Shown one piece after another: positions 51,263-59,192 of a stretch of 64,000 bases of DNA. Made by a program: the position numbers and the translations under genes. The stretch's first letter is position 1. The number at the start of each line of letters is the position of its first letter. Origin of the DNA: Streptomyces avermitilis MA-4680 = NBRC 14893 (GTDB lineage: Bacteria; Actinomycetota; Actinomycetes; Streptomycetales; Streptomycetaceae). Under the pieces are notes generated by a model that had not been told where the DNA came from, did no database searches, and saw nothing but the letters and a program-made list of their open reading frames with translations. Location of the stretch: the NCBI RefSeq assembly GCF_000009765.2, contig NC_003155.5, positions 5,084,001-5,148,000 on the forward strand. The letters run 5' to 3'.

Positions 51263-51375
51263 GACATTCTGCCGGAAGCGCGTTTGCCGCGGCCTCGCCT
51301 CCGGTATTCAGGTGGAGGCTGCGTTCCTCCGACGGGAGCGTCCGCCGCGACCGTCCGCGACCCAAAGGGGGTGGC

Positions 51376-52299
51376 ATGTCCGCAGACCAGGGCAGCTCGA
51401 AGGTGCTCACGCTCACGAAGAGCGAATCCGCGCCCGACGTGCTTCATGACGTCCCGGCCGTCCCGGCCTCGGAAGCCCCGACCCTTCCGGCCCCGGACCT
51501 TCCGGCCACGGAAGTCCCGGCTCCGCAGACCTCGGGGGCCATCGACACCCGCACCCTGTCCCGCTCCCTCTTCCTGCGGCTCGCCGCACTCGACGAGAGC
51601 AGCCCGGAGCGCGCGTACGTCCGGGACACCCTCATCGAACTGAACCTCCCGCTCGTACGGTACGCGGCAGCCCGCTTCCGCAGCCGCAACGAGCCGATGG
51701 AGGACATCGTCCAGGTCGGCACCATCGGCCTGATCAAGGCGATCGACCGCTTCGACTGCGAACGCGGCGTCGAGTTCCCGACGTTCGCGATGCCGACGGT
51801 CGTGGGCGAGATCAAGCGCTTCTTCCGGGACACGTCGTGGTCGGTCCGCGTGCCGCGCCGCCTCCAGGAGCTGCGCCTGGCCCTCACCAAGGCGAGCGAC
51901 GAGCTCTCCCAGAAGCTGGACCGCTCGCCGACGGTCGCCGAACTCGCCGCCGTCCTCGGCGTGTCCGAGGAAGACGTGGTCGACGGACTGGCGGTGGGCA
52001 ACGCCTACACCGCCTCCTCCCTCGACTCCCCGGCCCCCGAGGACGACGGCGGCGAGGGCTCGCTGGCCGACCGCCTCGGCTACGAGGACACGGCACTGGA
52101 GGGCGTGGAGTACCGCGAGTCGCTCAAGCCGCTGCTCGCCAAGCTGCCGCCGCGCGAGCGCCGCATCATCATGCTGCGGTTCTTCGCCAACATGACGCAG
52201 TCGCAGATCGGCGAGGAGGTCGGCATCTCACAGATGCACGTCTCCCGCCTGCTGACCCGCACGCTGGCCCAGCTGCGGGAAGGCCTCATCTCCGACTGA
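51376..52299 (+). CDS. sigN: RNA polymerase sigma factor, SigB/SigF family (SigN-like)
   Basis: 307 residues, ATG start (AAAGGGGGTGGC SD). An N-terminal Pro/Ala/Thr extension has APDVLHDVPAVPASEAP-like repeats. Region 2 is FRSRNEPMEDIVQVGTIGLIKAIDRFDCERGVEFPTFAMPTVVGEIKRFFRD in segments, nearly identical to SigF; region 4 is MTQSQIGEEVGISQMHVSRLLTRTL. The symbol is assigned from position next to sigF (SCO4034 in S. coelicolor is sigN); other SigB-group names are possible. The close similarity of the two genes suggests ancestral duplication. Confidence 0.8.
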   Translation: MSADQGSSKVLTLTKSESAPDVLHDVPAVPASEAPTLPAPDLPATEVPAPQTSGAIDTRTLSRSLFLRLAALDESSPERAYVRDTLIELNLPLVRYAAARFRSRNEPMEDIVQVGTIGLIKAIDRFDCERGVEFPTFAMPTVVGEIKRFFRDTSWSVRVPRRLQELRLALTKASDELSQKLDRSPTVAELAAVLGVSEEDVVDGLAVGNAYTASSLDSPAPEDDGGEGSLADRLGYEDTALEGVEYRESLKPLLAKLPPRERRIIMLRFFANMTQSQIGEEVGISQMHVSRLLTRTLAQLREGLISD

Positions 52300-52356
52300 G
52301 GCCTCGCGGACCCGCAGGTGCCTGAGAGGCCGTACAGGTGCCTGAGGGTTCAAAAT

Positions 52357-52369
52357 TGACGGATCGTCA
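52357..52369. promoter_or_regulatory. Palindrome upstream of the lipoprotein gene
   Basis: TGACG GAT CGTCA, a perfect 13-bp palindrome 15 bp before the ATG at 52384, in an AT-richer patch. It is placed where a repressor would block initiation. Confidence 0.45.
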
Positions 52370-52383
52370 GCCACACTGGCGCG

Positions 52384-53199
52384 ATGCGTCGAGGGCCGAG
52401 TCAAAGGCTGAGTCGAGGACTGAGCGGAGGGCCTGGCCGTAGGCCGGGTGCAGCACCGACACATGGCCGCCGAGGCGCTCTTGCGGGCGCCTCGGCGGCT
52501 TTGGTCTGCCTGGGAGCCGTACTGGCCGCGTGCGGAAACGGCGGGGGCGGCGGGGGGTATGCCGCGGTGGGCCCCGGGGACACACCCCGGGCGTCCGGGG
52601 CGGCGGCTCCTACGGGGGATGTGACGCTGGTGCCGCTGGACGGTGCGTCCGTCTCCGGCAGCCCCGGCCGAAAGTCTTCGGCGGCCGACGGCAACTCACC
52701 CGGCGGCGAAGGCGGTTCGGGGCCGTCCGCGTCCGGTGCGCCGGAAGGCTCCGGTTCCGCGCCGTCGGGCGGCCGTGCCGACCCCGGTCGTGCGCACGGA
52801 GGTTCGCCGACCCCGTCGGTGTCGTCCGGCGGCGGGGGCGGGGGCGGCGGCGGTGGCGGCACGTCGACGGGCGGGAGTGCGACGCTCGGCGGGCCCGCCG
52901 CGCTGAGCGTGAGTACTCCCGTGCGCGAAGCGTCCGACAAGCGGTGGTGCGAGAAGGTGACCGTTTCCTTTCACAACACCGGTGGCGGCGCGGCGCGTTC
53001 GGGCACGGTGACCTTCGGTACGCACATCATCGGGGCGCTCGGGATCGACTGGGCGACGATCGAGTCCACCGAGGACCTGCCCGTCCCGATCGCCGCCGGC
53101 GCCACCCGGAAGAAGACCTGGACGGTGTGCGTCGACGCCTGGCGCGTACCGCTGGGCATGCACATCGAGACCCGGGACGTGTCCGTCCAGGGGGAGTGA
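52384..53199 (+). CDS. Putative lipoprotein with disordered Gly/Ser linker
   Basis: 271 residues. The long basic n-region and the core GASAALVCLGAVLAAC carry a clear lipobox (LAAC), so it should be membrane-anchored outside the cell. About 120 residues of Gly/Ser/Pro follow, including an 11-Gly run. The C-terminal ~90-residue beta domain has a Cys pair (RWCEKVTVSFHNTGGGAARSGTVTFGTHIIGALGIDW; TWTVCVDAWRVP). The domain resembles secreted actinobacterial beta-sandwiches but I cannot name it. It follows sigN, as in S. coelicolor. Confidence 0.75.
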   Translation: MRRGPSQRLSRGLSGGPGRRPGAAPTHGRRGALAGASAALVCLGAVLAACGNGGGGGGYAAVGPGDTPRASGAAAPTGDVTLVPLDGASVSGSPGRKSSAADGNSPGGEGGSGPSASGAPEGSGSAPSGGRADPGRAHGGSPTPSVSSGGGGGGGGGGGTSTGGSATLGGPAALSVSTPVREASDKRWCEKVTVSFHNTGGGAARSGTVTFGTHIIGALGIDWATIESTEDLPVPIAAGATRKKTWTVCVDAWRVPLGMHIETRDVSVQGE

Positions 53200-53227
53200 G
53201 CTGCCGCCGGCCCGGCCGCCCGGACGA

Positions 53228-53428
53228 TTACTTCAGCGCGAGCCAGGCGACGGCCGCGACGACCACCACGGCGACGACGATGCCGACGATCAGGCCGAGG
53301 CGGGGTCCGGCGGGAGCGGGCGCCTGCGGCTGCTGACGGCCCTGCGGGCCCTCGTCGACGAAGGCACGGAACATCTGGGTGCTGCCGGCGGGGTCGTAGT
53401 TGCCCTCGGGGCCCTGGGTGTTAGCCAT
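53228..53428 (-). CDS. Small C-terminally anchored membrane protein
   Basis: 66 residues from the ATG at 53428. It reads MANTQGPEGNYDPAGSTQMFRAFVDEGP, then a Gln/Pro/Ala spacer and one terminal membrane helix (LGLIVGIVVAVVVVAAVAWLALK). It is tail-anchored with the N-terminus inside. Common in Streptomyces; function unknown. It converges on the lipoprotein gene. Confidence 0.75.
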   Translation of the reverse strand: MANTQGPEGNYDPAGSTQMFRAFVDEGPQGRQQPQAPAPAGPRLGLIVGIVVAVVVVAAVAWLALK

Positions 53429-53570
53429 GGCCCAGGACCCTAGCGAATACGCGGGGACTACCCAAGTGGGGCCCCTGCCGGGCCGGACGTCCTCGCCCTC
53501 GGCCACGGGACGGGCAGGGCGTCGATCGACCGCTCCTGACCTCCCCACCTGCGGCTTTACGCCTGCCAAT

Positions 53571-53655
53571 ACTTGCCTTTGCCAAGTTTTTATCCCTGAA
53601 GACCCTATTTAGTTTGCCTGCGGCAACCAACTTTCCTATGGTTGCCCTAAGCAAC
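53571..53655. promoter_or_regulatory. Three related inverted repeats upstream of the MarR gene
   Basis: ACTTG-N7-CAAGT (53571-53587), TTGCC-TGC-GGCAA (53614-53626) and GTTGC-CCTAA-GCAAC (53641-53655), in an AT-rich promoter region ending 17 bp before the MarR start. They are probable sites for autoregulation by MarR. Confidence 0.6.
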
Positions 53656-53671
53656 GAATACGGGAGGTGTG

Positions 53672-54187
53672 ATGGCCGAGCAGACGCAGTACGAGGAACT
53701 GGCCCGTCAGCTCAGCGCCTTCGGTGCCGTGAAGCGGGACATGACGCGGATCCTGCCGCACGACTGTCCCGGCGGCTCGGCCGCCGTGCTCACGCTGCTC
53801 GGCCGCCACGGCGACATGCGGATGAGCAGGCTCGCCGAGCTGCTCGCCGTGGACATGTCGGTGACCAGCCGCCATGTCACCCACGTCGCGGACCGGGGCT
53901 GGATCGAACGGTCCCCCGACCCCGCGGACAAGCGCTCGCGCATCCTGCACCTCACCGCTGCGGGAAAGGAGCAGCTGGGCGAGCTGTCCCGGCGCTCGTC
54001 GCAGCTCCTGGCCGAACGGCTGAGCGACTGGTCCGACGACGAGGTCGGTCTGCTCATCCAGCTCATGGCCCGGCTGCGCGAGAGCTTCGGCGACTGCCGC
54101 TCCACGCTGCGGCCCCCGCACCCGTATTCGACGGAGGCCGACGACGTAGTCGGCCCGCCCGTTCCGACCACCCGTACACCCGCATAA
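53672..54187 (+). CDS. MarR-family transcriptional regulator
   Basis: 171 residues, ATG preceded by GGGAGG. Winged-helix core: GGSAAVLTLLGRHGDMRMSRLAELLAVDMSVTSRHVTHVADRGWIERSPDPADKRSRILHLTAAG in segments, with the DxRSR wing. It lies 22 bp upstream of the DHA2 exporter gene on the same strand, so it very likely represses an operon with the exporter and perhaps the YceI gene. The inducer is unknown. Confidence 0.92.
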   Translation: MAEQTQYEELARQLSAFGAVKRDMTRILPHDCPGGSAAVLTLLGRHGDMRMSRLAELLAVDMSVTSRHVTHVADRGWIERSPDPADKRSRILHLTAAGKEQLGELSRRSSQLLAERLSDWSDDEVGLLIQLMARLRESFGDCRSTLRPPHPYSTEADDVVGPPVPTTRTPA

Positions 54188-54209
54188 GACACGTAAGAAA
54201 AGGAAGCCC

Positions 54210-56771
54210 ATGGCAACGACCACACCAGCCGGTGTGCGGGGCTCTCACGCCAAGCACGGAGGCGGTCCCGACGGCGCCCCGATGACGCACCGGCAGATCA
54301 TGGAGGCCCTCTCCGGTCTCCTGCTCGGCATGTTCGTCGCGATCCTGTCGTCGACGATCGTCTCCAACGCCCTGCCCGAGATCATCGGTGACCTGGGCGG
54401 CGGCCAGTCCGCCTACACCTGGGTCGTCACCGCCGCGCTGCTGTCCATGACCGCGACCACGCCCCTGTGGGGCAAGCTCGCCGACCTGTACAGCAAGAAG
54501 GCACTCGTCCAGATAGCCCTCGTCATCTATGTGCTGGGATCGGCCGCCGCGGGTCTGTCCCAGAACGCCGGCACGCTCATCGCCTGCCGGGTGGTCCAGG
54601 GCGTCGGCGTCGGCGGTCTCTCCGCCCTCGCCCAGATCGTGATGGCCGCGATGATCTCCCCGCGCGAGCGGGGCCGTTACTCCGGCTACCTCGGCGCGAC
54701 CTTCGCCGTCGCCACCGTCGGCGGCCCGCTGCTCGGCGGTGTCATCACCGACACCTCGTGGCTCGGCTGGCGCTGGTGCTTCTACGTCGGTGTGCCGTTC
54801 GCGGTCATCGCGCTGATCGTGCTCCAGAAGACCCTGCACCTGCCCGTCGTGAAGCGGGACGTGAAGGTCGACTGGGGCGGCGCGTTCTTCATCTCCGCGG
54901 CGGTCTCGCTGCTGCTGGTCTGGGTCACCTTCGCCGGTGACAAGTACGACTGGATCTCGTGGCAGACCTACGCGATGGTCGGCGGCGCGATCGTCCTCGG
55001 GCTGCTGTTCGTGCTGGTCGAGGCCAAGGCGAGCGAGCCGATCATCCCGCTGCGGCTGTTCCGCAACCGCACCATCACCCTCTCCTCCATCGCCTCGCTC
55101 TTCGTGGGTGTCGCGATGTTCACCGGCACGGTGTTCTTCAGCCAGTACTTCCAGCTGGCCCGCGACAAGTCCCCGACCATGTCGGGCGTGATGACCATCC
55201 CGATGATCGGTGGCCTGTTCATCTCCTCCACCGTCTCCGGCCAGGTCATCACCAAGACCGGCAAGTGGAAGGCCTGGCTGGTCAGCGGTGGCGTCCTGGT
55301 CACGGCGGGCCTCGGCCTGCTGGGCACGATCCGCTACGACACGGACTACTGGAAGATCGCGATCTTCATGGCGGTCATGGGTCTAGGCATCGGCATGATG
55401 ATGCAGAACCTGGTGCTGTCGACGCAGAACCAGGTGGCCCCCGAGGACCTCGGCTCGGCCAGCTCGACCGTCACCTTCTTCCGGTCCCTCGGCGGTGCGA
55501 TCGGTGTCTCCGCGCTCGGCGCGGTCATGGCCAACCGGATCACCGACTACGTCAAGGACGGCCTGACCGACCTCGGCCCGAAGTACGCGGCCGCGGCCGC
55601 CGGGTCCAGCTCCTCCAGCAGCATCCCGGACATGGACAAGCTGCCCGCGCCGCTGCGCACCGTGATGGAGAGCGCGTACGGGCACGGCATCGCGGACGTC
55701 TTCCTGATCGCCTCCTGCCTGGCGCTGCTGGCCTTCGTCGTCACCCTCTTCATCAAGGAGGTTCCGCTGCGGACCTCCGGCGGTCTGGCGCAGGCCGCTC
55801 AGGCCAACGCCGAGGCGGCGACGCCGACCGGTGTCACCGGAACCCCCGAGGTCGCGGAGGCCACCGAGGCCGCCACGGCGTCCGGCGCGGCGCAGGAACA
55901 GGAGAAGGTCCCCAGCTGGGCCGTCGCCACCACCGAGGCCGGTCCCGAGGGCACGCAGCCGCTGTCCGCGGTCGCCACGATGGCCGCCGGCCCGGGTGAG
56001 CAGGCCTTCGGCGGGATCCCGGTACGCGGCTACGTCCGCGGCACCGAGAGCGCCCCCGTCCCGCAGGCCGCGGTGACGCTGATCTCGCTCGCGGGACGGC
56101 AGCTCGGCCGGTCGGTCGCGCAGTTCGACGGCTCCTACGCGGTGGACGCGCCGGGCACGGGCTCGTACGTCCTGATCGCCTCCGCCGACGGCTTCCAGCC
56201 GCAGGCCTCCACGATCGTCGTGAACGACGAGCCGGTCGCGTACGACATCCTGCTGAGCGGCACCAGCGGCCTCAGCGGGGTCGTGCGGGCCGTCGAGACC
56301 GGGACCCCGGTCAAGGACGCCATGGTCATCGTGACCGATGTGCGGGGCGATGTGCTGGCCACCGGGACGACCGGTGAGCAGGGCGAGTTCTCGTTCGCCG
56401 AGCTGGTGCCGGGCGCCGTGACGGTCGCCGTGAACGCGGCGGGTCACCGTCCGCTCGCCCTGCCCGTCGAGGTCGGCGGCACCGGGGTCACCCGGGTCGA
56501 GGTCGAGCTCAGCTCCGGCGCGCAGGTCCAGGGTGTCGTCCGGGCACCGGGCGGGCCGCTCGGCGACGCGCGGGTCACGCTGGTCGACGCGGCCGGCAAC
56601 GTGGTCGGCACGGCCAGGACCGGTGCGGACGGCGCGTACGCCTTCACCGACCTGGACAGCGGCGAGTACACCGTCATCGCGACGGGCTACCCGCCGGTGG
56701 CGACGGCCCTGACGGTGGGCGGCCGCGGCGTCGACGACCACGACATCGCGCTCTCCCACCCGGGCGAGTAG
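54210..56771 (+). CDS. DHA2/EmrB-type MFS exporter fused to three carboxypeptidase-regulatory-like repeats
   Basis: 853 residues. Residues ~25-515 form a 14-helix drug:proton antiporter (LLGMFVAILSSTIVSNALPEI; motif A WGKLADLYSKK; motif C GATFAVATVGGPLLGGVI). A Pro/Ala/Glu spacer follows, then three ~80-residue beta-sandwich repeats starting near residues 600, 687 and 769. Each has the CarboxypepD_reg/CNA_B-like pattern (IPVRGYVRGTESAPVPQAAVTLIS; LSGVVRAVETGTPVKDAMVIV; VQGVVRAPGGPLGDARVTLVD). By topology the tail should be cytoplasmic. An ordinary DHA2 exporter is ~500 residues, so the 340-residue tail is the oddity. Related modules recur in the next gene. Confidence 0.9.
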   Translation: MATTTPAGVRGSHAKHGGGPDGAPMTHRQIMEALSGLLLGMFVAILSSTIVSNALPEIIGDLGGGQSAYTWVVTAALLSMTATTPLWGKLADLYSKKALVQIALVIYVLGSAAAGLSQNAGTLIACRVVQGVGVGGLSALAQIVMAAMISPRERGRYSGYLGATFAVATVGGPLLGGVITDTSWLGWRWCFYVGVPFAVIALIVLQKTLHLPVVKRDVKVDWGGAFFISAAVSLLLVWVTFAGDKYDWISWQTYAMVGGAIVLGLLFVLVEAKASEPIIPLRLFRNRTITLSSIASLFVGVAMFTGTVFFSQYFQLARDKSPTMSGVMTIPMIGGLFISSTVSGQVITKTGKWKAWLVSGGVLVTAGLGLLGTIRYDTDYWKIAIFMAVMGLGIGMMMQNLVLSTQNQVAPEDLGSASSTVTFFRSLGGAIGVSALGAVMANRITDYVKDGLTDLGPKYAAAAAGSSSSSSIPDMDKLPAPLRTVMESAYGHGIADVFLIASCLALLAFVVTLFIKEVPLRTSGGLAQAAQANAEAATPTGVTGTPEVAEATEAATASGAAQEQEKVPSWAVATTEAGPEGTQPLSAVATMAAGPGEQAFGGIPVRGYVRGTESAPVPQAAVTLISLAGRQLGRSVAQFDGSYAVDAPGTGSYVLIASADGFQPQASTIVVNDEPVAYDILLSGTSGLSGVVRAVETGTPVKDAMVIVTDVRGDVLATGTTGEQGEFSFAELVPGAVTVAVNAAGHRPLALPVEVGGTGVTRVEVELSSGAQVQGVVRAPGGPLGDARVTLVDAAGNVVGTARTGADGAYAFTDLDSGEYTVIATGYPPVATALTVGGRGVDDHDIALSHPGE

Positions 56772-56788
56772 GCAGGACCCCGGCTCGT

Positions 56789-56835
56789 GGGGGCGCGCTC
56801 TGAGCGGAGGTGCGCCCCCGCGGGCCGGATTTTTT
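56789..56835 (+). terminator. Terminator between exporter and YceI genes
   Basis: GGGGGCGC and GCGCCCCC enclose a 15-nt loop, followed 9 bp later by TTTTTTT (56829-56835). It is followed only 46 bp later by the YceI start, so it may be leaky. Confidence 0.7.
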
Positions 56836-56881
56836 TGAGCGTTTCACGGGGATTTCCAAGGATTTAGAGGGAGAGCACACG

Positions 56882-57703
56882 ATGGGACTGACCGCACGGA
56901 TCCGCACCCGGGACGGATGGGCCGTGTCGCACGCGGTCGTCACGGTGACCGATATGACGGGCGCCCAGGTGGTGCGCGCCGAGGCCGACGGGGAGGGCGT
57001 CGTCCGCGACGGGACCGCGCTGGCGCCCGGCGCCCACACCGTGATCGTCACCGCCGTGGGGTACGCGCCGGCCGCGTCGAGCGCCATCGTCACGGCGAGC
57101 GGCCGGGCCGAGGTCGGCACTGTGACGCTGGCTCGGCAGGGCGGCACCGAACTGCCGCCGCCCGGCGCCTGGACCATCGACCCGGCGCACTCCTCCGTCG
57201 GTGCCGTCGCCCAGCACCTGGGGATCTCCAGCGTGCACGGCCGGTTCACCGAGTTCGCGGGCCGCATCGAGATCGCGCCCGACGACGTGGCGAAGTCCCG
57301 CGTGGAGGCCGTCATCGGCGCCGCGTCCATCGACACGGGCAACGCCATGCGTGACGGGCACCTGAAGTCGCCGGACTTCCTGGACGTGGAGACGTACCCG
57401 CAGATCACCTATCGCTCGACGGGCATCGGCGCGGCCGGTTCCGACCGCTGGACGGTGCACGGCGAACTGACCATGCACGGGGTCGTACGGCCGGTCGACC
57501 TGGACCTCGCCTATCTGGGCACGGGCTCGGACCCGTGGGGCGGTACGCGGGCGGCCTTCCGGGCCACGGCGGAACTGCGGCGCGAGGACTTCGCGATGAA
57601 CTACAACCAGGTGATCCAGGCGGGCATCACGGCGATCGGTACGACGCTGAAGGTGGAGCTGGACATCCAGGCGGTACAGGGCGACACGCTGCCGCAGGCG
57701 TAG
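56882..57703 (+). CDS. YceI-family protein with an N-terminal carboxypeptidase-regulatory-like domain
   Basis: 273 residues, ATG with a GAGGGAGAG SD. Residues 1-85 are a beta-sandwich module (LTARIRTRDGWAVSHAVVTVTDMTGAQVV; VTAVGYAPAAS) like those on the exporter tail. Residues ~95-270 are a YceI lipocalin-like barrel (WTIDPAHSSVGAVAQHLGISSVHGRF; AASIDTGNAMRDGHLKSPDFLDVETYPQITY; GELTMHGVVRPVDLDLAY). YceI proteins bind isoprenoid or other lipophilic ligands. No signal peptide is visible. It may hand a hydrophobic substrate to the exporter; that link is inferred. Confidence 0.88.
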   Translation: MGLTARIRTRDGWAVSHAVVTVTDMTGAQVVRAEADGEGVVRDGTALAPGAHTVIVTAVGYAPAASSAIVTASGRAEVGTVTLARQGGTELPPPGAWTIDPAHSSVGAVAQHLGISSVHGRFTEFAGRIEIAPDDVAKSRVEAVIGAASIDTGNAMRDGHLKSPDFLDVETYPQITYRSTGIGAAGSDRWTVHGELTMHGVVRPVDLDLAYLGTGSDPWGGTRAAFRATAELRREDFAMNYNQVIQAGITAIGTTLKVELDIQAVQGDTLPQA

Positions 57704-57772
57704 GCCCAGCAGGGTCACCCTCACCGGGAGCGGCAGCCCGGCACCGGCAGCCGGGGACCCTAAGCTGCCCGC

Positions 57773-58243
57773 ATGGCACCGAACATCGCGACGAACACCT
57801 CCGTATCGCTGGACGAGTTGCTGGAATTCGTACGTCCCCGCCACCGCGCGATCCTGCTGACGCGCCGCACCGACGGGAGCCCCCAGGGTTCGCCCCTGAC
57901 CTGCGGGGTCGACGACTCCGGGCGCATCGTCGTCTCGACCTACCCCGAGCGCGCCAAGACGCGCAACGCCAGGCGGGACGAGCAGGTCAGCCTGATCGTG
58001 CTGAGCGACGACTGGAACGGGCCGTGGGTCCAGATCGACGGCACGGCCGAGGTCCTCGACACCCCCGACTCCGTCGAGCCACTGGTGGAGTACTACCGGA
58101 ACATCGCCGGGGAGCACCCCGACTGGGACGAGTACCGGGAGGCGATGATCAAGCAGGGCAAGTCCATCATCCGGATCACCCCCGAACGCTGGGGACCGGT
58201 GGCGACGGGGGGCTTCCCGGCGCGGCTCGCTTCGCAGGAGTAG
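57773..58243 (+). CDS. PPOX-class F420-dependent oxidoreductase
   Basis: 156 residues with a split beta-barrel flavin/F420 fold: LLEFVRPRHRAILLTRRTDGSPQGSPLTCGVDDSGRIVVSTYPERAKTRNARRDEQVSLIVLSDDW in segments, then GPWVQIDGTAEVL. The Arg/Lys-rich strand (YPERAKTRNA) is where F420 or FMN phosphate binds in this family. It is 69 bp after the YceI gene and probably independent. The substrate is unknown. Confidence 0.88.
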   Translation: MAPNIATNTSVSLDELLEFVRPRHRAILLTRRTDGSPQGSPLTCGVDDSGRIVVSTYPERAKTRNARRDEQVSLIVLSDDWNGPWVQIDGTAEVLDTPDSVEPLVEYYRNIAGEHPDWDEYREAMIKQGKSIIRITPERWGPVATGGFPARLASQE

Positions 58244-58315
58244 GGCGCCCGTCCGTCGCCGTGGACGGGCCGGCCGTAGGCGGTCCGGTCCCCCGGGCGG
58301 TCCGGCCGTGGGCGG

Positions 58316-59086
58316 TCAGCCGCGTTCCACCATCGCCTCGATGCCCGCGATCAAGGTCTCCAGGGCGAAGGTGAAGTCCCGTTCCCTCATCTCCTCCACC
58401 GTGTCGCCGCCGCGGGCCTCCATGAGGTCCGCGGACTGGTGGACGGCCTCGCCGACTTCGGGGGCCTCGGTCACCGCGCTCATGGCCTGGCGGAAGTAGT
58501 CGTCCTGGCTCATCCCGGCCGCCGAGCAGCGCTCGATGAAGTGGCCCTCGATCGTGCCGAAGCCGTACACGAACTGGAAGACCGCCGAGATCGCGCCCAT
58601 CTGCCCGTGCGCCGGCAGCCCGGTGCGGCGGATCACCCGCTGGACCGTGAGGGAGAAGTCCAGCGAGTGCGGGCCGATGTTGAGGTACGTGCCGGCCAGC
58701 GGGGACAGCCAGGGATGGCGCACCAGCAGCCCCCGGTACTCCGTGGCCAGCGCCCGCAGCTGCTCGCGCCAGTCCTCGTCCGCGTCGGCCGCCGGCAACC
58801 GCAGCTCGCCGAAGGCCGCGTCCAGGGCGAGTTCGAGCAGATCGTCCTTGGTGTCGACGTACCAGTACACGGACATCGCCGTGACGTTCAGCTCCGCCGC
58901 GAGCCGGCGCATCGAGAACTTGGCCAGCCCCTCCGCGTCCAGCAGCCGCATCGTCGCCCGGGTGATGCGCTCCCGGTCGAGCCCCGACGGCTGCCCGCCG
59001 CGCGCCCCGCCGCCCCGGGGCACCTTGCCCTCCAGCCAGACGCTGGTCCGTGCCGGACGCTCGGCCCGGTCGGCTGCCCTCACCAT
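58316..59086 (-). CDS. TetR-family transcriptional regulator
   Basis: 256 residues. The N-terminal HTH (RITRATMRLLDAEGLAKFSMRRLAAELNVTAMSVYWYVDTKDDLLELALDAAF in segments) and a TetR_C ligand domain (WLSPLAGTYLNIGPHSLDFS; FQFVYGFGTIEGHF) are present. It lies 106 bp downstream of the MFS gene on the same strand. The operator pair upstream of that gene suggests joint control of both. An efflux repressor responding to the transported compound is the likely role. Confidence 0.9.
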   Translation of the reverse strand: MVRAADRAERPARTSVWLEGKVPRGGGARGGQPSGLDRERITRATMRLLDAEGLAKFSMRRLAAELNVTAMSVYWYVDTKDDLLELALDAAFGELRLPAADADEDWREQLRALATEYRGLLVRHPWLSPLAGTYLNIGPHSLDFSLTVQRVIRRTGLPAHGQMGAISAVFQFVYGFGTIEGHFIERCSAAGMSQDDYFRQAMSAVTEAPEVGEAVHQSADLMEARGGDTVEEMRERDFTFALETLIAGIEAMVERG

Positions 59087-59110
59087 GGCGCACCTTCTCG
59101 CTGCTGTCGG

Positions 59111-59138
59111 ACTTCAGACTTCGGACTTCGGACTTCGG
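59111..59138. repeat. 7-bp tandem repeat, 4 copies
   Basis: ACTTCRG repeated four times at 59111-59138 in the gap between the MFS and TetR genes. Confidence 0.88.
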
Positions 59139-59192
59139 CGGGCGCGGTTCCGGAATACCCGGATCCGCCCCCTCCCTGATGCTAAGCGGGCG

